Shown here: one piece after another, positions 1 through 7,837 of the stretch
Position numbering within the stretch: position 1 is the first letter of the stretch
Layout of the letters: each line of letters starts with the position of its first letter
Assembly: GCA_016711215.1 (NCBI GenBank)
Contig: JADJTL010000002.1
Span: 948,389-1,012,388, forward strand
Source: Pseudomonadota bacterium
GTDB lineage: Bacteria > Myxococcota_A > Polyangia > GCA-2747355
Direction: 5' to 3'
DNA: 64,000 bases
The notes under the pieces: model-generated
Told to the model about the DNA's origin: nothing
The model's input: the letters and a program-made list of their open reading frames with translations, nothing else
Databases searched by the model: none
Program-made: the position numbers and the translations under genes

Positions 1-457
1 CCTCGCCGTCGCGCCGCGTCAGGAAGACCTTGCGGGGCTGCAGGTGACCATGGACCAGGCCCAGCGCGTGGGCCTCGGAGAGGGCGTCGCCCAACTGCCG
101 AAGCAGCGCCAGGGCCTGCGCGAGCGGCAAGGGCCCCTCGCGCTCCAGGCGGGCTGCCAGCGTTTCGCCCTCGAGGTACTCCATCGCCAAGAACAACGCG
201 CCGTCGGCCTCGCGCCCGACCTCGCGCACCTTGGCCACGTGGACGCTCTCGATACCGCAGGTGCGGGCGAGCGCCTCCTCGACCTCGTCGCCGGTGCGGG
301 GATCCTTGAGCCAGCGTGCCTCCACCAACTTGAGGGCGAGGCGCTCTGGCGGGCTGCCGCATTCGGCGCGGTAGACCACGCCCAAGGGGCCTTCGGCGAG
401 GCGGTGGACGAGCAGGTGGCGCTGGGCGATCAGCTTGCCGAGCAACGGATCCGTCAC
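1..457 (-). CDS. Ser/Thr protein kinase-like protein, N-terminal part (3' end outside window), probable pseudokinase
   Basis: The minus-strand frame reads VTDPLLGKLIAQRHLLVHRL and then continues as a Hanks-type kinase N-lobe and the start of the C-lobe, cut by the window's left edge. A glycine-loop equivalent (EGPLGVVYRAE) and the beta-3 lysine (LALKLVE) are present, followed by a hinge (LFLAMEYLEGETL). The catalytic loop reads HGHLQPRK where active kinases have HRDLKPxN, so the catalytic aspartate is replaced by His. That substitution is read directly from the bases; loss of phosphotransfer is an inference from the family. The GTG at 455-457 was chosen because VTDPLLGK matches the usual start of such kinases; the frame stays open further upstream, so an earlier GTG is possible. 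The DFG region and any C-terminal sensor are not visible. Confidence 0.8.
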   Translation of the reverse strand, partial: MTDPLLGKLIAQRHLLVHRLAEGPLGVVYRAECGSPPERLALKLVEARWLKDPRTGDEVEEALARTCGIESVHVAKVREVGREADGALFLAMEYLEGETLAARLEREGPLPLAQALALLRQLGDALSEAHALGLVHGHLQPRKVFLTRRDGE

Positions 458-697
458 GGTACAGGTCCACCCTTGAGCCCGCGGGGAAAGGCTCTCCTCA
501 CGCCGCTGAAGCACGTGCCGCCGAGGCTGGTCCCCATCGTCGTCGCCGCGCGTGGCGGATCGTCCCCCAACCGCGCCGCACATCGATCTTCTTCGCCTTC
601 GTCGTCTTGTTCTCGCGAGTTGTTCTTGCGAGACCGACCAGCATAGCGCCACGCTCGCTTATCCTTGACCGGCAGGAAAGCTCAGGTCAAGTCGCGC

Positions 698-745
698 GAC
701 CGCGCCGCCGACCGCGCCGCCGACCGCGCCGCCGACCGCGCGGCC
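698..745. repeat. 12-bp GC-only tandem repeat
   Basis: Unit gaccgcgccgcc occurs three times perfectly (698-733) and once with one change (734-745). Degenerate GACCAG-type copies follow to about 790. A separate 13-bp direct duplication (gcgcctcagaaca, 790-815) overlaps the stop codon of the next minus-strand gene. The repeats fill much of the 350-bp interval 458-807 between two minus-strand genes, where I see no other gene. Confidence 0.85.
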
Positions 746-807
746 GACCAGCGCCACGGACCGGCGCCGCCGACCAGTGCCGCCGACCAGCGCCTCAGAA
801 CAGCGCC

Positions 808-1932
808 TCAGAACACGCCGCCCCCGCCGACCAGCAGTCCCCCCGTGCGTGATCCCGTGAGTGAGCCCCTAACCGGCGCGAGGCGCAGGTGCTCCAGGAG
901 GCCAAGCGCGGTGGGCGCGGAGCTCACCGCGGGTTGTCGACGGGGCGCGAGGTAGAGATAGAGCAGGGCAGCGGCGCTGGCGAGCGAGGCGAGGCCGAGG
1001 GTGGTCATCACCCAGCCGCCGCCCGAGGTCGCGTAGAGGCGCTCGCAGTTGCGGTAGTCGGGCCTCGCAGGGCCACGACAGTCGGTGCCCTTGCCGTCGA
1101 TGGCGAGCAGGGGCAGCCCGATGGCGAGCCCGACGGCGGCCATACCGGTGGCGGCGAGGGCGGGCCAAAGGGGCCAGCGCGCGGGCGCCTTTGCCGTTAG
1201 CGGCGCGCCGGATTCGCTGGCTCGCGGCGCAGGCGCGTCCGCGCGGCCCGTGCGCGGCGCGGCGCCGGGGCCAGGGGCTTGCGCGGCGGTCGTGGCGCTC
1301 GGCGCGGTGGGTGCGGCCGCTGCCACGTCGGCTGGGGCGCTGGGCGCGGGCTCGACGGCGGCGGCCGCTGCCCCCGCGCTCCCCAGTGGCCCGGCGGCCT
1401 CGGCCACGCGCTCCGCGAGGGCGCTGGTGGCGGTGATCGCCTCGGCCAGCGTGCAGACGTCACAGCTCCCGCGCTCGCTGCCTTCGCGCTGCGGGCCGCG
1501 ATAGAGGTCGATCGCCATGGTGTAGTTGCGACCGACCACGGCGATCCGCGCCGTGGCCGCGCGTTCGACGAAAAGCGCGCGTTGGGCCTGCGCCGCGCAC
1601 TCGGCGCTGGCACAGGCAGTCCGCGCCTCCGCGGCCCGCAGGACCTGGCGGGCGCTCAAGGCTGGCAGCTTCGCCGCGCGCAGGCCGGCCGCCAGCGCCT
1701 CGTGAAAGCGCGCCACGATGGCCGGGTCCTGGGGGGGGTCGAGCCGCGGGATCAGCGGCGCGATCGGCTGGGCCGCCGCCTGCCGCAGCGGCACCACGAA
1801 GGCGAGCGCCGCGCAGGCCACGACGAGCGCGAGCACAGGGTCGCGCCCGATGCCGCGCGCGCGTCGCCGGGCCGCGGAATGCGGGGGGCGTTGGCGTCGG
1901 CATCGTTGCAGCAGAGGTGGCCGGGAACTCAT
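808..1932 (-). CDS. Hypothetical membrane protein, PEGA-protein-like C-terminus
   Basis: A 374-residue protein if it starts at the ATG at 1930-1932; a TTG 57 bp upstream would add 19 residues. A hydrophobic N-terminal segment (residues ~31-53, VLALVVACAALAFVVPL) is followed by a folded region with several cysteines (TACASAECAAQAQ, GSCDVCTLAEAI), then a long Ala/Pro-rich linker, then two transmembrane helices. The loop between the helices (AIDGKGTDCRGPARPDYRNC, then ATSGGGW) resembles the C-terminal membrane module of many myxobacterial PEGA-domain proteins, but no PEGA domain itself is visible. Probably an inner-membrane protein with a periplasmic N-terminal domain; function unknown. Confidence 0.65.
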   Translation of the reverse strand: MSSRPPLLQRCRRQRPPHSAARRRARGIGRDPVLALVVACAALAFVVPLRQAAAQPIAPLIPRLDPPQDPAIVARFHEALAAGLRAAKLPALSARQVLRAAEARTACASAECAAQAQRALFVERAATARIAVVGRNYTMAIDLYRGPQREGSERGSCDVCTLAEAITATSALAERVAEAAGPLGSAGAAAAAVEPAPSAPADVAAAAPTAPSATTAAQAPGPGAAPRTGRADAPAPRASESGAPLTAKAPARWPLWPALAATGMAAVGLAIGLPLLAIDGKGTDCRGPARPDYRNCERLYATSGGGWVMTTLGLASLASAAALLYLYLAPRRQPAVSSAPTALGLLEHLRLAPVRGSLTGSRTGGLLVGGGGVF

Positions 1933-2085
1933 TTGCGCGGCGCTTTCGCTCAGTCGAGGGCGCCCGCCCGTCGGGCTAATGGCGCCCAATTACGACAATC
2001 CGTGCGACGATCCGTGCGACGACGCGCAGGATGATTCCAGTGATCGCCACTCCAGCGACGACGACGATGCGACGACCGCGATACG

Positions 2086-2130
2086 CTTGCGGCTGTCGAC
2101 CTTGCGGCTGTCGACCTTGCGGCTGTCGAC
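2086..2130. repeat. 15-bp tandem repeat next to tRNA-Arg
   Basis: Three perfect copies of cttgcggctgtcgac (2086-2100, 2101-2115, 2116-2130). A partial fourth copy (cttgg) runs into the 3' CCA end of the tRNA gene. It lies just downstream of the tRNA in the direction of tRNA transcription. Confidence 0.9.
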
Positions 2131-2132
2131 CT

Positions 2133-2209
<77 letters not shown>

Positions 2210-2358
2210 GAAGAAACTGTCCACCTCTTAGCGAAAACCCGCCCCAGCGTCAAGGAACGCGCGGCCCGGTGCCGGTCCACGGCTGCGGGCGCAGGGTGCG
2301 GCGAAGGGTTGACCCGCTCCCCTCGCAACGGCTATAGCGCGGCCAGGAGGGGCTCGCG

Positions 2359-2745
2359 ATGTCTACGCGTCCCGGTCGAGCGCTGGTCAGCTTCGCCAAC
2401 CCGCACCCGGAGCGCGACTACGAGGTGCGCCTGGACTGCCCTGAGTTCACCTGCGTCTGCCCGGTCACCGGCCAGCCCGACTTCGCCACGATCCGCATCG
2501 TCTATGTCCCCGATCGGCTCTGCGTCGAGCTGAAGTCGCTGAAGCTCTACCTCTGGTCCTTTCGCGAGGTCGGCAGCTACCACGAGGCGGTGACCAACCA
2601 GATCCTCGACGACCTCCGGCTAGCGTTGACGCCACGGCGCCTGCACGTCGAGGGCGATTTCCGCGTGCGGGGAGGCATTCATACCGTCGTCGCCGTCACC
2701 TATCAGCAGGCCAAGCGCGGGCGTACGACCCGCCGGCAGGCCTGA
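2359..2745 (+). CDS. queF: NADPH-dependent 7-cyano-7-deazaguanine reductase QueF (short, YkvM type)
   Basis: A 128-residue protein of the unimodular QueF family, which reduces preQ0 to preQ1 in queuosine tRNA modification in the cytoplasm. The catalytic cysteine is Cys34 in CVCPVTGQPD, with the conserved Asp41 seven residues on. The QueF signature ELKSLKLYLWSFR and the GSYHEAVTNQIL segment follow. AGGAGG at 2345-2350 stands 8 nt before the ATG, fixing the start. No other queuosine genes are in the window; the neighbour is tRNA-Arg, itself not a Q-modified tRNA. The C-terminal KRGRTTRRQA tail is a short basic extension. Confidence 0.95.
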   Translation: MSTRPGRALVSFANPHPERDYEVRLDCPEFTCVCPVTGQPDFATIRIVYVPDRLCVELKSLKLYLWSFREVGSYHEAVTNQILDDLRLALTPRRLHVEGDFRVRGGIHTVVAVTYQQAKRGRTTRRQA

Positions 2746-2856
2746 GGGCGCTTGCCGGCCTCCCGGTCGACGGTATATCTACAGACCGAGTCATATCTTC
2801 GCACCGCGTCGAGTTCCACACCGGGTCGGCCACGAGCCTGTTGCGGGGGGTGGGCT

Positions 2857-3870
2857 GTGAGCCAGTGCCTTGGCCAATCACGCTTCCTCTGCCGCGCGGC
2901 GCTCGCGCTCTTGGCCGTGGCGACGAGCGTTGCCCTTGCCTTGCCCCGAGCGGCGTCGGCCCAGGCGGGGCCGCCCCGCGCGGACTCGCCGCGCGCCGGC
3001 AGGCTTGACCAGTTCGATGGCACGTTGGCCGGCACGCAAGGGGCCGAGCGCGACGGGCCCGCGGCGCCGCCGCTCATGCCGCGCGGTGCCGCCGAGGCGT
3101 CGCCGGCCCCGCTGAGCGAGCCTGGCGTCGTGGAACGCCTCGAGGGAGCCGCGACCCACCCGCAGGTGCGGCGCGCACAGCAACTTCGTCGCCGTCAGAG
3201 CGCCGTCGCCCTCCAGCGCCCTTTCGCTGCCCCCGAGCAGGCGGCGCAGGCCACGCGGCGCGCGGTGGTCCAGGCCACGGCCGAGTATCGTCGTTATCAT
3301 GCGCTGGGGGCGGCGCTCACTGTGCGCGCTGCGCCAGCCGTCGGCCCCGCGCCGTCTTCCACCACCTTGAATCGACAGGGCGCGCCCGTCGGTGGCGGTG
3401 CGCTCGGCCTCGCCGTCGGCGAGCCGAACCCCGCCGGCGTGGCGCCATCGCGCCGAGCGAGACAGCCCCCGCGCGCAGGCCGCCGCCTGCCCAGCGGCGA
3501 GGACGCCTGTCTGAGGGTCGCGCGGGTGGAAGCTGCGCTGGCTGCCTCCTCTGCAGCGCGGCGCCCCGAAGCGGGTGCGGGCGCGGGCGAACTGGCGGCG
3601 CGTGGCGCACGCGTCCCGGGTCCTAGGGAGCCGCCCTCCGTCGCGAACCGGTTGGCGGCCGAGCTGAAGGACCCACCTGCGGTGGGGCATGCGGCGCCGA
3701 GCTGCGTGGCCACTGCCCGCGCGCTGCGGACGCAGGCGCTGGAGCTACAGGCGATCTTTGGGTCGCTGAGCGGCTGGCCGGCGTTCGAGGCCGAGGTGAT
3801 CGCGCCCGCCCTCGCCGTACCTGGCCCGATGCGGCCGCCCCCGGGGCGCATTCGCTACCTCGGTCACTAG
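2857..3870 (+). CDS. Secreted hypothetical protein, Ala/Arg/Pro-rich
   Basis: Not recognised. Starting at GTG 2857 (a G-run at about 2845-2850 serves as ribosome binding site), the 337-residue product begins with a typical signal peptide: basic start, hydrophobic core LCRAALALLAVATSVALAL, cleavage near RAASAQA. The mature part is low complexity, rich in Ala, Arg, Pro and Gly, with an Arg/Gln-rich stretch (QVRRAQQLRRRQSAV) and one more ordered C-terminal segment (CVATARALRTQALELQAIFG). The open frame runs 35 codons further upstream, but that part does not look like protein. Similar signal-bearing orphans occur at 33930, 35623, 47440 and 48237, with no alignable similarity by eye. Confidence 0.55.
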   Translation: MSQCLGQSRFLCRAALALLAVATSVALALPRAASAQAGPPRADSPRAGRLDQFDGTLAGTQGAERDGPAAPPLMPRGAAEASPAPLSEPGVVERLEGAATHPQVRRAQQLRRRQSAVALQRPFAAPEQAAQATRRAVVQATAEYRRYHALGAALTVRAAPAVGPAPSSTTLNRQGAPVGGGALGLAVGEPNPAGVAPSRRARQPPRAGRRLPSGEDACLRVARVEAALAASSAARRPEAGAGAGELAARGARVPGPREPPSVANRLAAELKDPPAVGHAAPSCVATARALRTQALELQAIFGSLSGWPAFEAEVIAPALAVPGPMRPPPGRIRYLGH

Positions 3871-3903
3871 CAGCGCCGCCATCGGCGGGCGGCCAAGGCC
3901 CGC

Positions 3904-4389
3904 TCAGGCCTCCAGGCTGATCTTCAGCTCGCCAGAGAGCACGCGCGCCAAGGCTTGCTCCTCGAGCAGGTCCTGCATCCGCTGGCCGCCATAGCGCTCG
4001 ATGACGCGGTCATCCCATTCGTCGGCGATCAGCGCCACGTCGCGCACGGTGGCGACCAGCTCGTCACCATCGAGCGTGTCGCCGCCAAGGATCGAGTGCA
4101 GGAAGACCAGCAGGCTCCCCTCTTCGACGTAGGCAAAGGCGCCGAAGCGCAGTATCGCATTGAGCGTGAGCAGGCGGAGCTGCAGCTCCTGGGTCATGCG
4201 CACGCCTTTGACGAGCTGGGCGACGCAGCGCACGATGGCGCGCTCCTCACCCCAGGGCACGACGTTGATCATCACGTAGCACGAGCCCTGCTTGACGACA
4301 TACATGCCGTCTTCGACCTTGCGAAAGGCGCGGTGCTTGCCGAGCGTGTCTGCAATTACTGCGCACGTCTTGACTTCGGCGGCGTTCAT
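3904..4389 (-). CDS. YbjN-like (sensory transduction regulator/T3S-chaperone-fold) protein
   Basis: A 161-residue protein starting at ATG 4387-4389, with AAGGAG just upstream (reading aaggagcaagcgATG). The pattern is that of the YbjN family: EDGMYVVKQGSCYVMINVVP, then KGVRMTQELQLRLLTLNAIL, then AYVEEGSLLVFLHSILGGDTLD and a final helical segment with DEWDDRVIERYGG. These small alpha/beta proteins share the type III secretion chaperone-like fold; a precise role is not established. The open frame extends about 66 codons further upstream, but the ribosome binding site argues against using it. It is divergent from the lipoprotein gene at 4534. Confidence 0.75.
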   Translation of the reverse strand: MNAAEVKTCAVIADTLGKHRAFRKVEDGMYVVKQGSCYVMINVVPWGEERAIVRCVAQLVKGVRMTQELQLRLLTLNAILRFGAFAYVEEGSLLVFLHSILGGDTLDGDELVATVRDVALIADEWDDRVIERYGGQRMQDLLEEQALARVLSGELKISLEA

Positions 4390-4533
4390 CGCTTGCTCCT
4401 TCAGCCTGACCCAAGGCTGCAAGCGTGATTTATCACGACCGGCCGGGATGCCCCAACAGCCATCGCAGGCGCCTTGTCTTGAGCCAGCGCCCCGCTCGGC
4501 CCGCGCACGAAGGCTCGACGCGGCGGCGGTGTT

Positions 4534-5883
4534 ATGATGCCCGCGATGTCCCGCCTTCGCGCCCAGCGCAGCACCGACAAGCGTCACGCTCGCCCTTGCG
4601 CCAGCGGGCGCGCGCCGCGAGCGGCAGCCGCTGCGCGACGACGCGCGTTACTTGCCGGCGGCGCCGCGGTCTTCGCCTGCGCCCTCGGGCTCGCCTGTGG
4701 CGAGTCGGCGCCGGTGCCGACGCTGCGCTTTGAGGGCGAGGTTGGTCAGCGGGTCCCGCTGCAGCTCGTCAATGGCGTGCCCGCGCTCGCCGCCGTCGTC
4801 GATGGCGGCGACGCGCAGCTCTTTCTGCTCGACACGGGTGCGCCGCTCACGCTGCTCGCGCAGCGCGCCTTCCCCGAACGTCCGAGTGGCCCTCAGACCC
4901 TGCGCCTCGGCGCCTTCGGCCTGGCGTTCCCCGCCGCGCCCGCCGTGATGAGTGCCCTCTTCGCGAGCGAGAGCGCCTGCGCAGGTCCAACGCCGGCCGG
5001 CGTGATCGGCGGTGATCTCCTGCGCCAGTTCGGCCTCGAGCTCGACCTCGCTGGGCTGCAGGTGGCGCTGAGGGCGGCGGAACCCGCCATCGACGAGGGG
5101 GCAGCCGTCTCGGCGCCGCAGGTGATCCCCTTCCGCCTGCGCGGCGGTGGCACGGTGCACCCCACCGAGGACGTCAGCGTGCAGGTCGGCGCGACGCGGG
5201 TGATCGTGCCGCTGCGGGTCGAGGGTGTCGCGGTGGAGGCGCTGCTCGATACGGGGGCGACGACCACCTTGATCCGCGACGGCCTCTTGCGCCGCTTGCC
5301 TGCGACCGGTCGTCCACTCATCTGTTGCGAGAGGGTTGAGACTGCGAGCCAGGGCGCGCTGGCCGCGCGGATTACGCGGCTGCGGCGGACGGAGCTGGGC
5401 ACGCTGCGGCTCGACGGGTTGGCGGTGCTCGTCTTGCCGGACGCGACGCCCTTCGCCGCGCTCTCGCGCGAGACCGGTCGCTCAATCGATCTGATCCTCG
5501 GGGCGGACGTCTTGCGGCAGCTCGTGTCGTACCTCGATTACCCGGCGCGCCGCTGGCGTGTGGCGCTGCGCGGCGACGCTGTTCTGGCGCCGGCCGACGA
5601 CTTCGTGCTCGCGGGCTTCACCTTTTGTGCTGCGCGCGACGGCGATGGGGCGATCGTCCAGGATGTCTTCGTCGGCAGCGACGCCTTCGCCAAGGGCGTG
5701 CGTAGCGGAGAGCGGCTGCTCTCGATCGGCGGGGAGCCGGTCGCGGGCCTCGATCGCGCGGCGCTGCTGGCGCTGCTGCGCCGCACGCCCGTCGGCGAGA
5801 CGGTCAGGTTGGCGTTCGGCACGGGCAGCGGGATCAGCGAGCGCGTCGTGCGCATCGAGCAGCACCTGCCTCCGCTCCCCTGA
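4534..5883 (+). CDS. Lipoprotein with two retropepsin-like aspartyl protease lobes and a C-terminal PDZ domain
   Basis: A 449-residue predicted lipoprotein: basic N-terminus, hydrophobic ALLAGGAAVFACALGLAC, lipobox ending at Cys55. Two aspartyl-protease motifs occur in one chain, FLLDTGAPLTLL (Asp100) and ALLDTGATTTLI (Asp ~239). Each is followed by a flap/psi-loop-like half (GVIGGDLLRQF and LILGADVLRQL, the hydrophobic-hydrophobic-Gly motifs). Residues ~365-445 form a PDZ-type domain (FAKGVRSGERLLSIGGEPVAGL, then RRTPVGETVRLAFG). Retropepsins normally dimerise to bring two DTG aspartates together, so two lobes in one polypeptide would make an internal dimer; this is an inference. Likely acts in the periplasm or at the outer membrane. 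The start is uncertain among ATGs at 4534, 4537 and 4546. Confidence 0.85.
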   Translation: MMPAMSRLRAQRSTDKRHARPCASGRAPRAAAAARRRALLAGGAAVFACALGLACGESAPVPTLRFEGEVGQRVPLQLVNGVPALAAVVDGGDAQLFLLDTGAPLTLLAQRAFPERPSGPQTLRLGAFGLAFPAAPAVMSALFASESACAGPTPAGVIGGDLLRQFGLELDLAGLQVALRAAEPAIDEGAAVSAPQVIPFRLRGGGTVHPTEDVSVQVGATRVIVPLRVEGVAVEALLDTGATTTLIRDGLLRRLPATGRPLICCERVETASQGALAARITRLRRTELGTLRLDGLAVLVLPDATPFAALSRETGRSIDLILGADVLRQLVSYLDYPARRWRVALRGDAVLAPADDFVLAGFTFCAARDGDGAIVQDVFVGSDAFAKGVRSGERLLSIGGEPVAGLDRAALLALLRRTPVGETVRLAFGTGSGISERVVRIEQHLPPLP

Positions 5884-5903
5884 CGACCACCCTGACGACG
5901 CAG

Positions 5904-5918
5904 AGGAGGGCTCCCATC
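5904..5918 (+). promoter_or_regulatory. Strong ribosome binding site placed before an ATC codon
   Basis: AGGAGG (5904-5909) lies 6 nt before ATC at 5916-5918. That codon is in frame with the TPR gene whose first conventional start is the GTG at 6027, and no ATG, GTG or TTG lies between. Initiation at ATC would add 37 residues including an Arg-rich stretch, giving the hydrophobic core at 6027 a proper signal-peptide n-region. Confidence 0.4.
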
Positions 5919-6026
5919 GCCGCGCTCGCCCCGCCATCGCCAGCGCTGCTCTTTGGGCGGCGGCCAGCTGCCGGGCGGCAGCGGCGGCGAAGCGCGTCCT
6001 GGGGCGCGTTTCGCTCGCTTGGCGCC

Positions 6027-7577
6027 GTGGGCTGCTGCCTGCTGCTGTCGCTGTCGACGCCGGCGCGCGGCGCCGATCGCGCGGCCTATTGGGGCCTCCT
6101 GACGCGTGCGGTTGGCGAAGTGGTCGAGGGTGAGCTGCCGGCAGCGGTGGCCAGTTTGGGGCGGGCGCGCGCGGAAGCACCAGCGGCGGCAGCCGTGGTC
6201 GACACCTTTGTCGGGCTGGTGGCGCTGGCCGGTGGGCAGGTCGAGGCCGCGCGGCGCCACCTCGAGCGCGCCATCGCGCGCCGCTGGGCCGAGCCGCTGC
6301 TCTTCTACTGGGCCGCACGCGCTGCGCTGCGAGCCGGTCGCTCCAGGGTCGCGCTTGGGTATATGGATCGCGCGCTCGCCCTGGGTCGCGATCGCGCGCC
6401 GCTGTGGATCGGCGACGCGCTGATTGCTCGCGCTGCTGGGCGGTCGTCACGGGCCGCGGCTTCTGCCGCCGAGGCCGCGCGCCTCTGGCCCAATCTGCTC
6501 GACCCGCGCCTCTTTCCAACGCCGGCCGAGGGGGCGGTAGAGCTGCTCGGGCGCGCCCTCCACGAATTGCCGGATCCGCTGCGGCTCTGGCGCACCCAGG
6601 CCCACCTCTATTGGCGGCTGGATCAGGTGTTGGGCGCGCGCCAGCAGGTCTCCAGGGTGCTGGCGCGGCAGCCCGACGACGCCGATGCCTTGCAGCTCGG
6701 CGCGCGCTGCGCCCTCGCCCTCGGCCAGCTCGACGACGCCCTACGCCTGAGCGCGCGCGCGGTGCAAGTCCGGGGCGTGGCCGTGGCCCAGGCCTTGGCC
6801 ACGCGCGGGCTGGTCCTGGCCGCCGCGGGTCGCGGAAGCGAGGCCCTGGTCTGGCTACGGCGCGGGGCAGATGCGCGCCCCCGCGACGTCGAGCTGCTCC
6901 TGGTCCTCGCGCAGGTCTGCGCTGCGGCGGAGCAGGGCGACTGCGCCCGGCGCTTCTTCGGCTGGGCCGCCCGCCTGGCGCCGGAGCAGGGCGCGGCTCA
7001 GCTCGGTCTCGGGCTGGAGCACCTGCAGCAGGGACGGCTCGAGGAGGCGCGGGTGGCGTTGGCGCGCGCGATCCGCGCGGCGCCGGGCGATCCGCGCGCG
7101 TACGCGGCGGCGGCGCAGGTCGAGCGCCAACGCGGTCGGGCTCCCGATGAGCTTGCGGGGCTGCTGCGGGCGGCGGCGCGTGTCGCCAGCGTCGAGCGGC
7201 GGCTGATGATGCGCGTCGGAAGGGTGGCCGCGGCTGGCCAGCGCATGCTTCTGGCGCTTGCCGCCTGCCGCTGTGAAGACGGGCCCTGCACGCCGCCCGC
7301 AGGTGGTTGTCTGCGCGCCGCCTCTCGCCCGTCCGGTGCGGCCGGCTGGTTCCTGCGCAGCCACCTGGCCGCGGTCAACGGCAAGGGAGCCTCCGCCCTT
7401 GCGGCGGCGCGAGCCGCGGTGGCGCGCTTGAGCCCGGCGTTGCTGCTGGGCGCCACCGCCCCGACCGCACTCTGGGCGGAGGGGCGCGGACTTGACGGGG
7501 TGCGTTACCGCTTGCGCAGGGCGGTCGCCTGGGTGCCACTCGGCGATAGCGCTGCGCTTGGCAGGCTATCGCCTTGA
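6027..7577 (+). CDS. TPR-repeat protein, exported
   Basis: A 516-residue protein from GTG 6027, made almost entirely of Ala/Leu/Arg-rich helical pairs typical of tetratricopeptide repeats. Examples are VDTFVGLVALAGGQVEAARRHLERAI, ALQLGARCALALGQLDDALRLSARAV and AAQLGLGLEHLQQGRLEEARVALARAI. The N-terminus CCLLLSLSTPARGAD is a short hydrophobic segment ending in an AxA-like site. It lacks basic residues if translation begins at GTG 6027 but gains them from the alternative ATC 5916 start. A Cys-containing patch (AACRCEDGPCTPPAGGC) interrupts the repeats near residue 420. Such proteins usually scaffold complexes; the partner is unknown. It follows the protease lipoprotein by 143 bp in the same direction. 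Confidence 0.75.
   Translation: MGCCLLLSLSTPARGADRAAYWGLLTRAVGEVVEGELPAAVASLGRARAEAPAAAAVVDTFVGLVALAGGQVEAARRHLERAIARRWAEPLLFYWAARAALRAGRSRVALGYMDRALALGRDRAPLWIGDALIARAAGRSSRAAASAAEAARLWPNLLDPRLFPTPAEGAVELLGRALHELPDPLRLWRTQAHLYWRLDQVLGARQQVSRVLARQPDDADALQLGARCALALGQLDDALRLSARAVQVRGVAVAQALATRGLVLAAAGRGSEALVWLRRGADARPRDVELLLVLAQVCAAAEQGDCARRFFGWAARLAPEQGAAQLGLGLEHLQQGRLEEARVALARAIRAAPGDPRAYAAAAQVERQRGRAPDELAGLLRAAARVASVERRLMMRVGRVAAAGQRMLLALAACRCEDGPCTPPAGGCLRAASRPSGAAGWFLRSHLAAVNGKGASALAAARAAVARLSPALLLGATAPTALWAEGRGLDGVRYRLRRAVAWVPLGDSAALGRLSP
7542..7573 (+). terminator. 9-bp inverted repeat at the end of the TPR gene
   Basis: GGCGATAGC (7542-7550) and GCTATCGCC (7565-7573) form a perfect 9-bp stem with a 14-nt loop, ending one base before the TGA stop. 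Only a short T-containing tail follows, so it may be a weak terminator or an mRNA-stabilising hairpin. Confidence 0.35.
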
Positions 7578-7745
7578 TATCAAAGATCATAGCTGGCGAT
7601 GGTGGGTCTCTGTAGGCAGATCTGGGCGGTCTCGCGGTGCGTCAGCTTCTACGCAGCTGCGGCGCAGCCGCTGACGCCCCGTTCCGGCGCTGTGTCGTAA
7701 GAGCTTAAAATCTTGCAGTAAAAACCTTCGATGATTCCACAAGTG

Positions 7746-7762
7746 CTGGCGCATAAAATGCA
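7746..7762 (+). promoter_or_regulatory. Candidate sigma-54 (-24/-12) promoter upstream of the DAGK gene
   Basis: The stretch ctggcgcataaaatgca carries GG and GC separated by exactly 10 bases, as in the YTGGCACG-N4-TTGCW consensus, with three mismatches. It sits about 70 bp before the ATG at 7830, in one of the few AT-richer intervals here (7690-7770). No upstream enhancer site was identified. A 15-nt palindrome, cgacgcgatgcgtcg, follows at about 7780-7794. Confidence 0.3.
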
Positions 7763-7804
7763 TTAGCTGCGCGCTTCACGACGCGATGCGTCGTTGCACG
7801 GGTT

Positions 7805-7837
7805 GCATGATGGGGCATGATGGGGGTGCATGATGGG
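7805..7837 (+). repeat. Triplicated start-codon context (gcatgatggg x3)
   Basis: gcatgatggg occurs at 7805-7814, 7815-7824 and 7828-7837. The three ATGATG pairs fall in three different reading frames; only the last (7830/7833) is in frame with the lipid-kinase gene. The first opens an 8-codon ORF (MMGHDGGA) whose TGA overlaps the ATG at 7830. Confidence 0.85.

Noticed and set aside
44..646. Plus-strand 200-residue open frame at the left edge
   Set aside because: It is the antisense of a kinase reading frame; the minus strand gives a recognisable N-lobe, while the plus frame has no family features and an improbable Gln/His/Arg composition.
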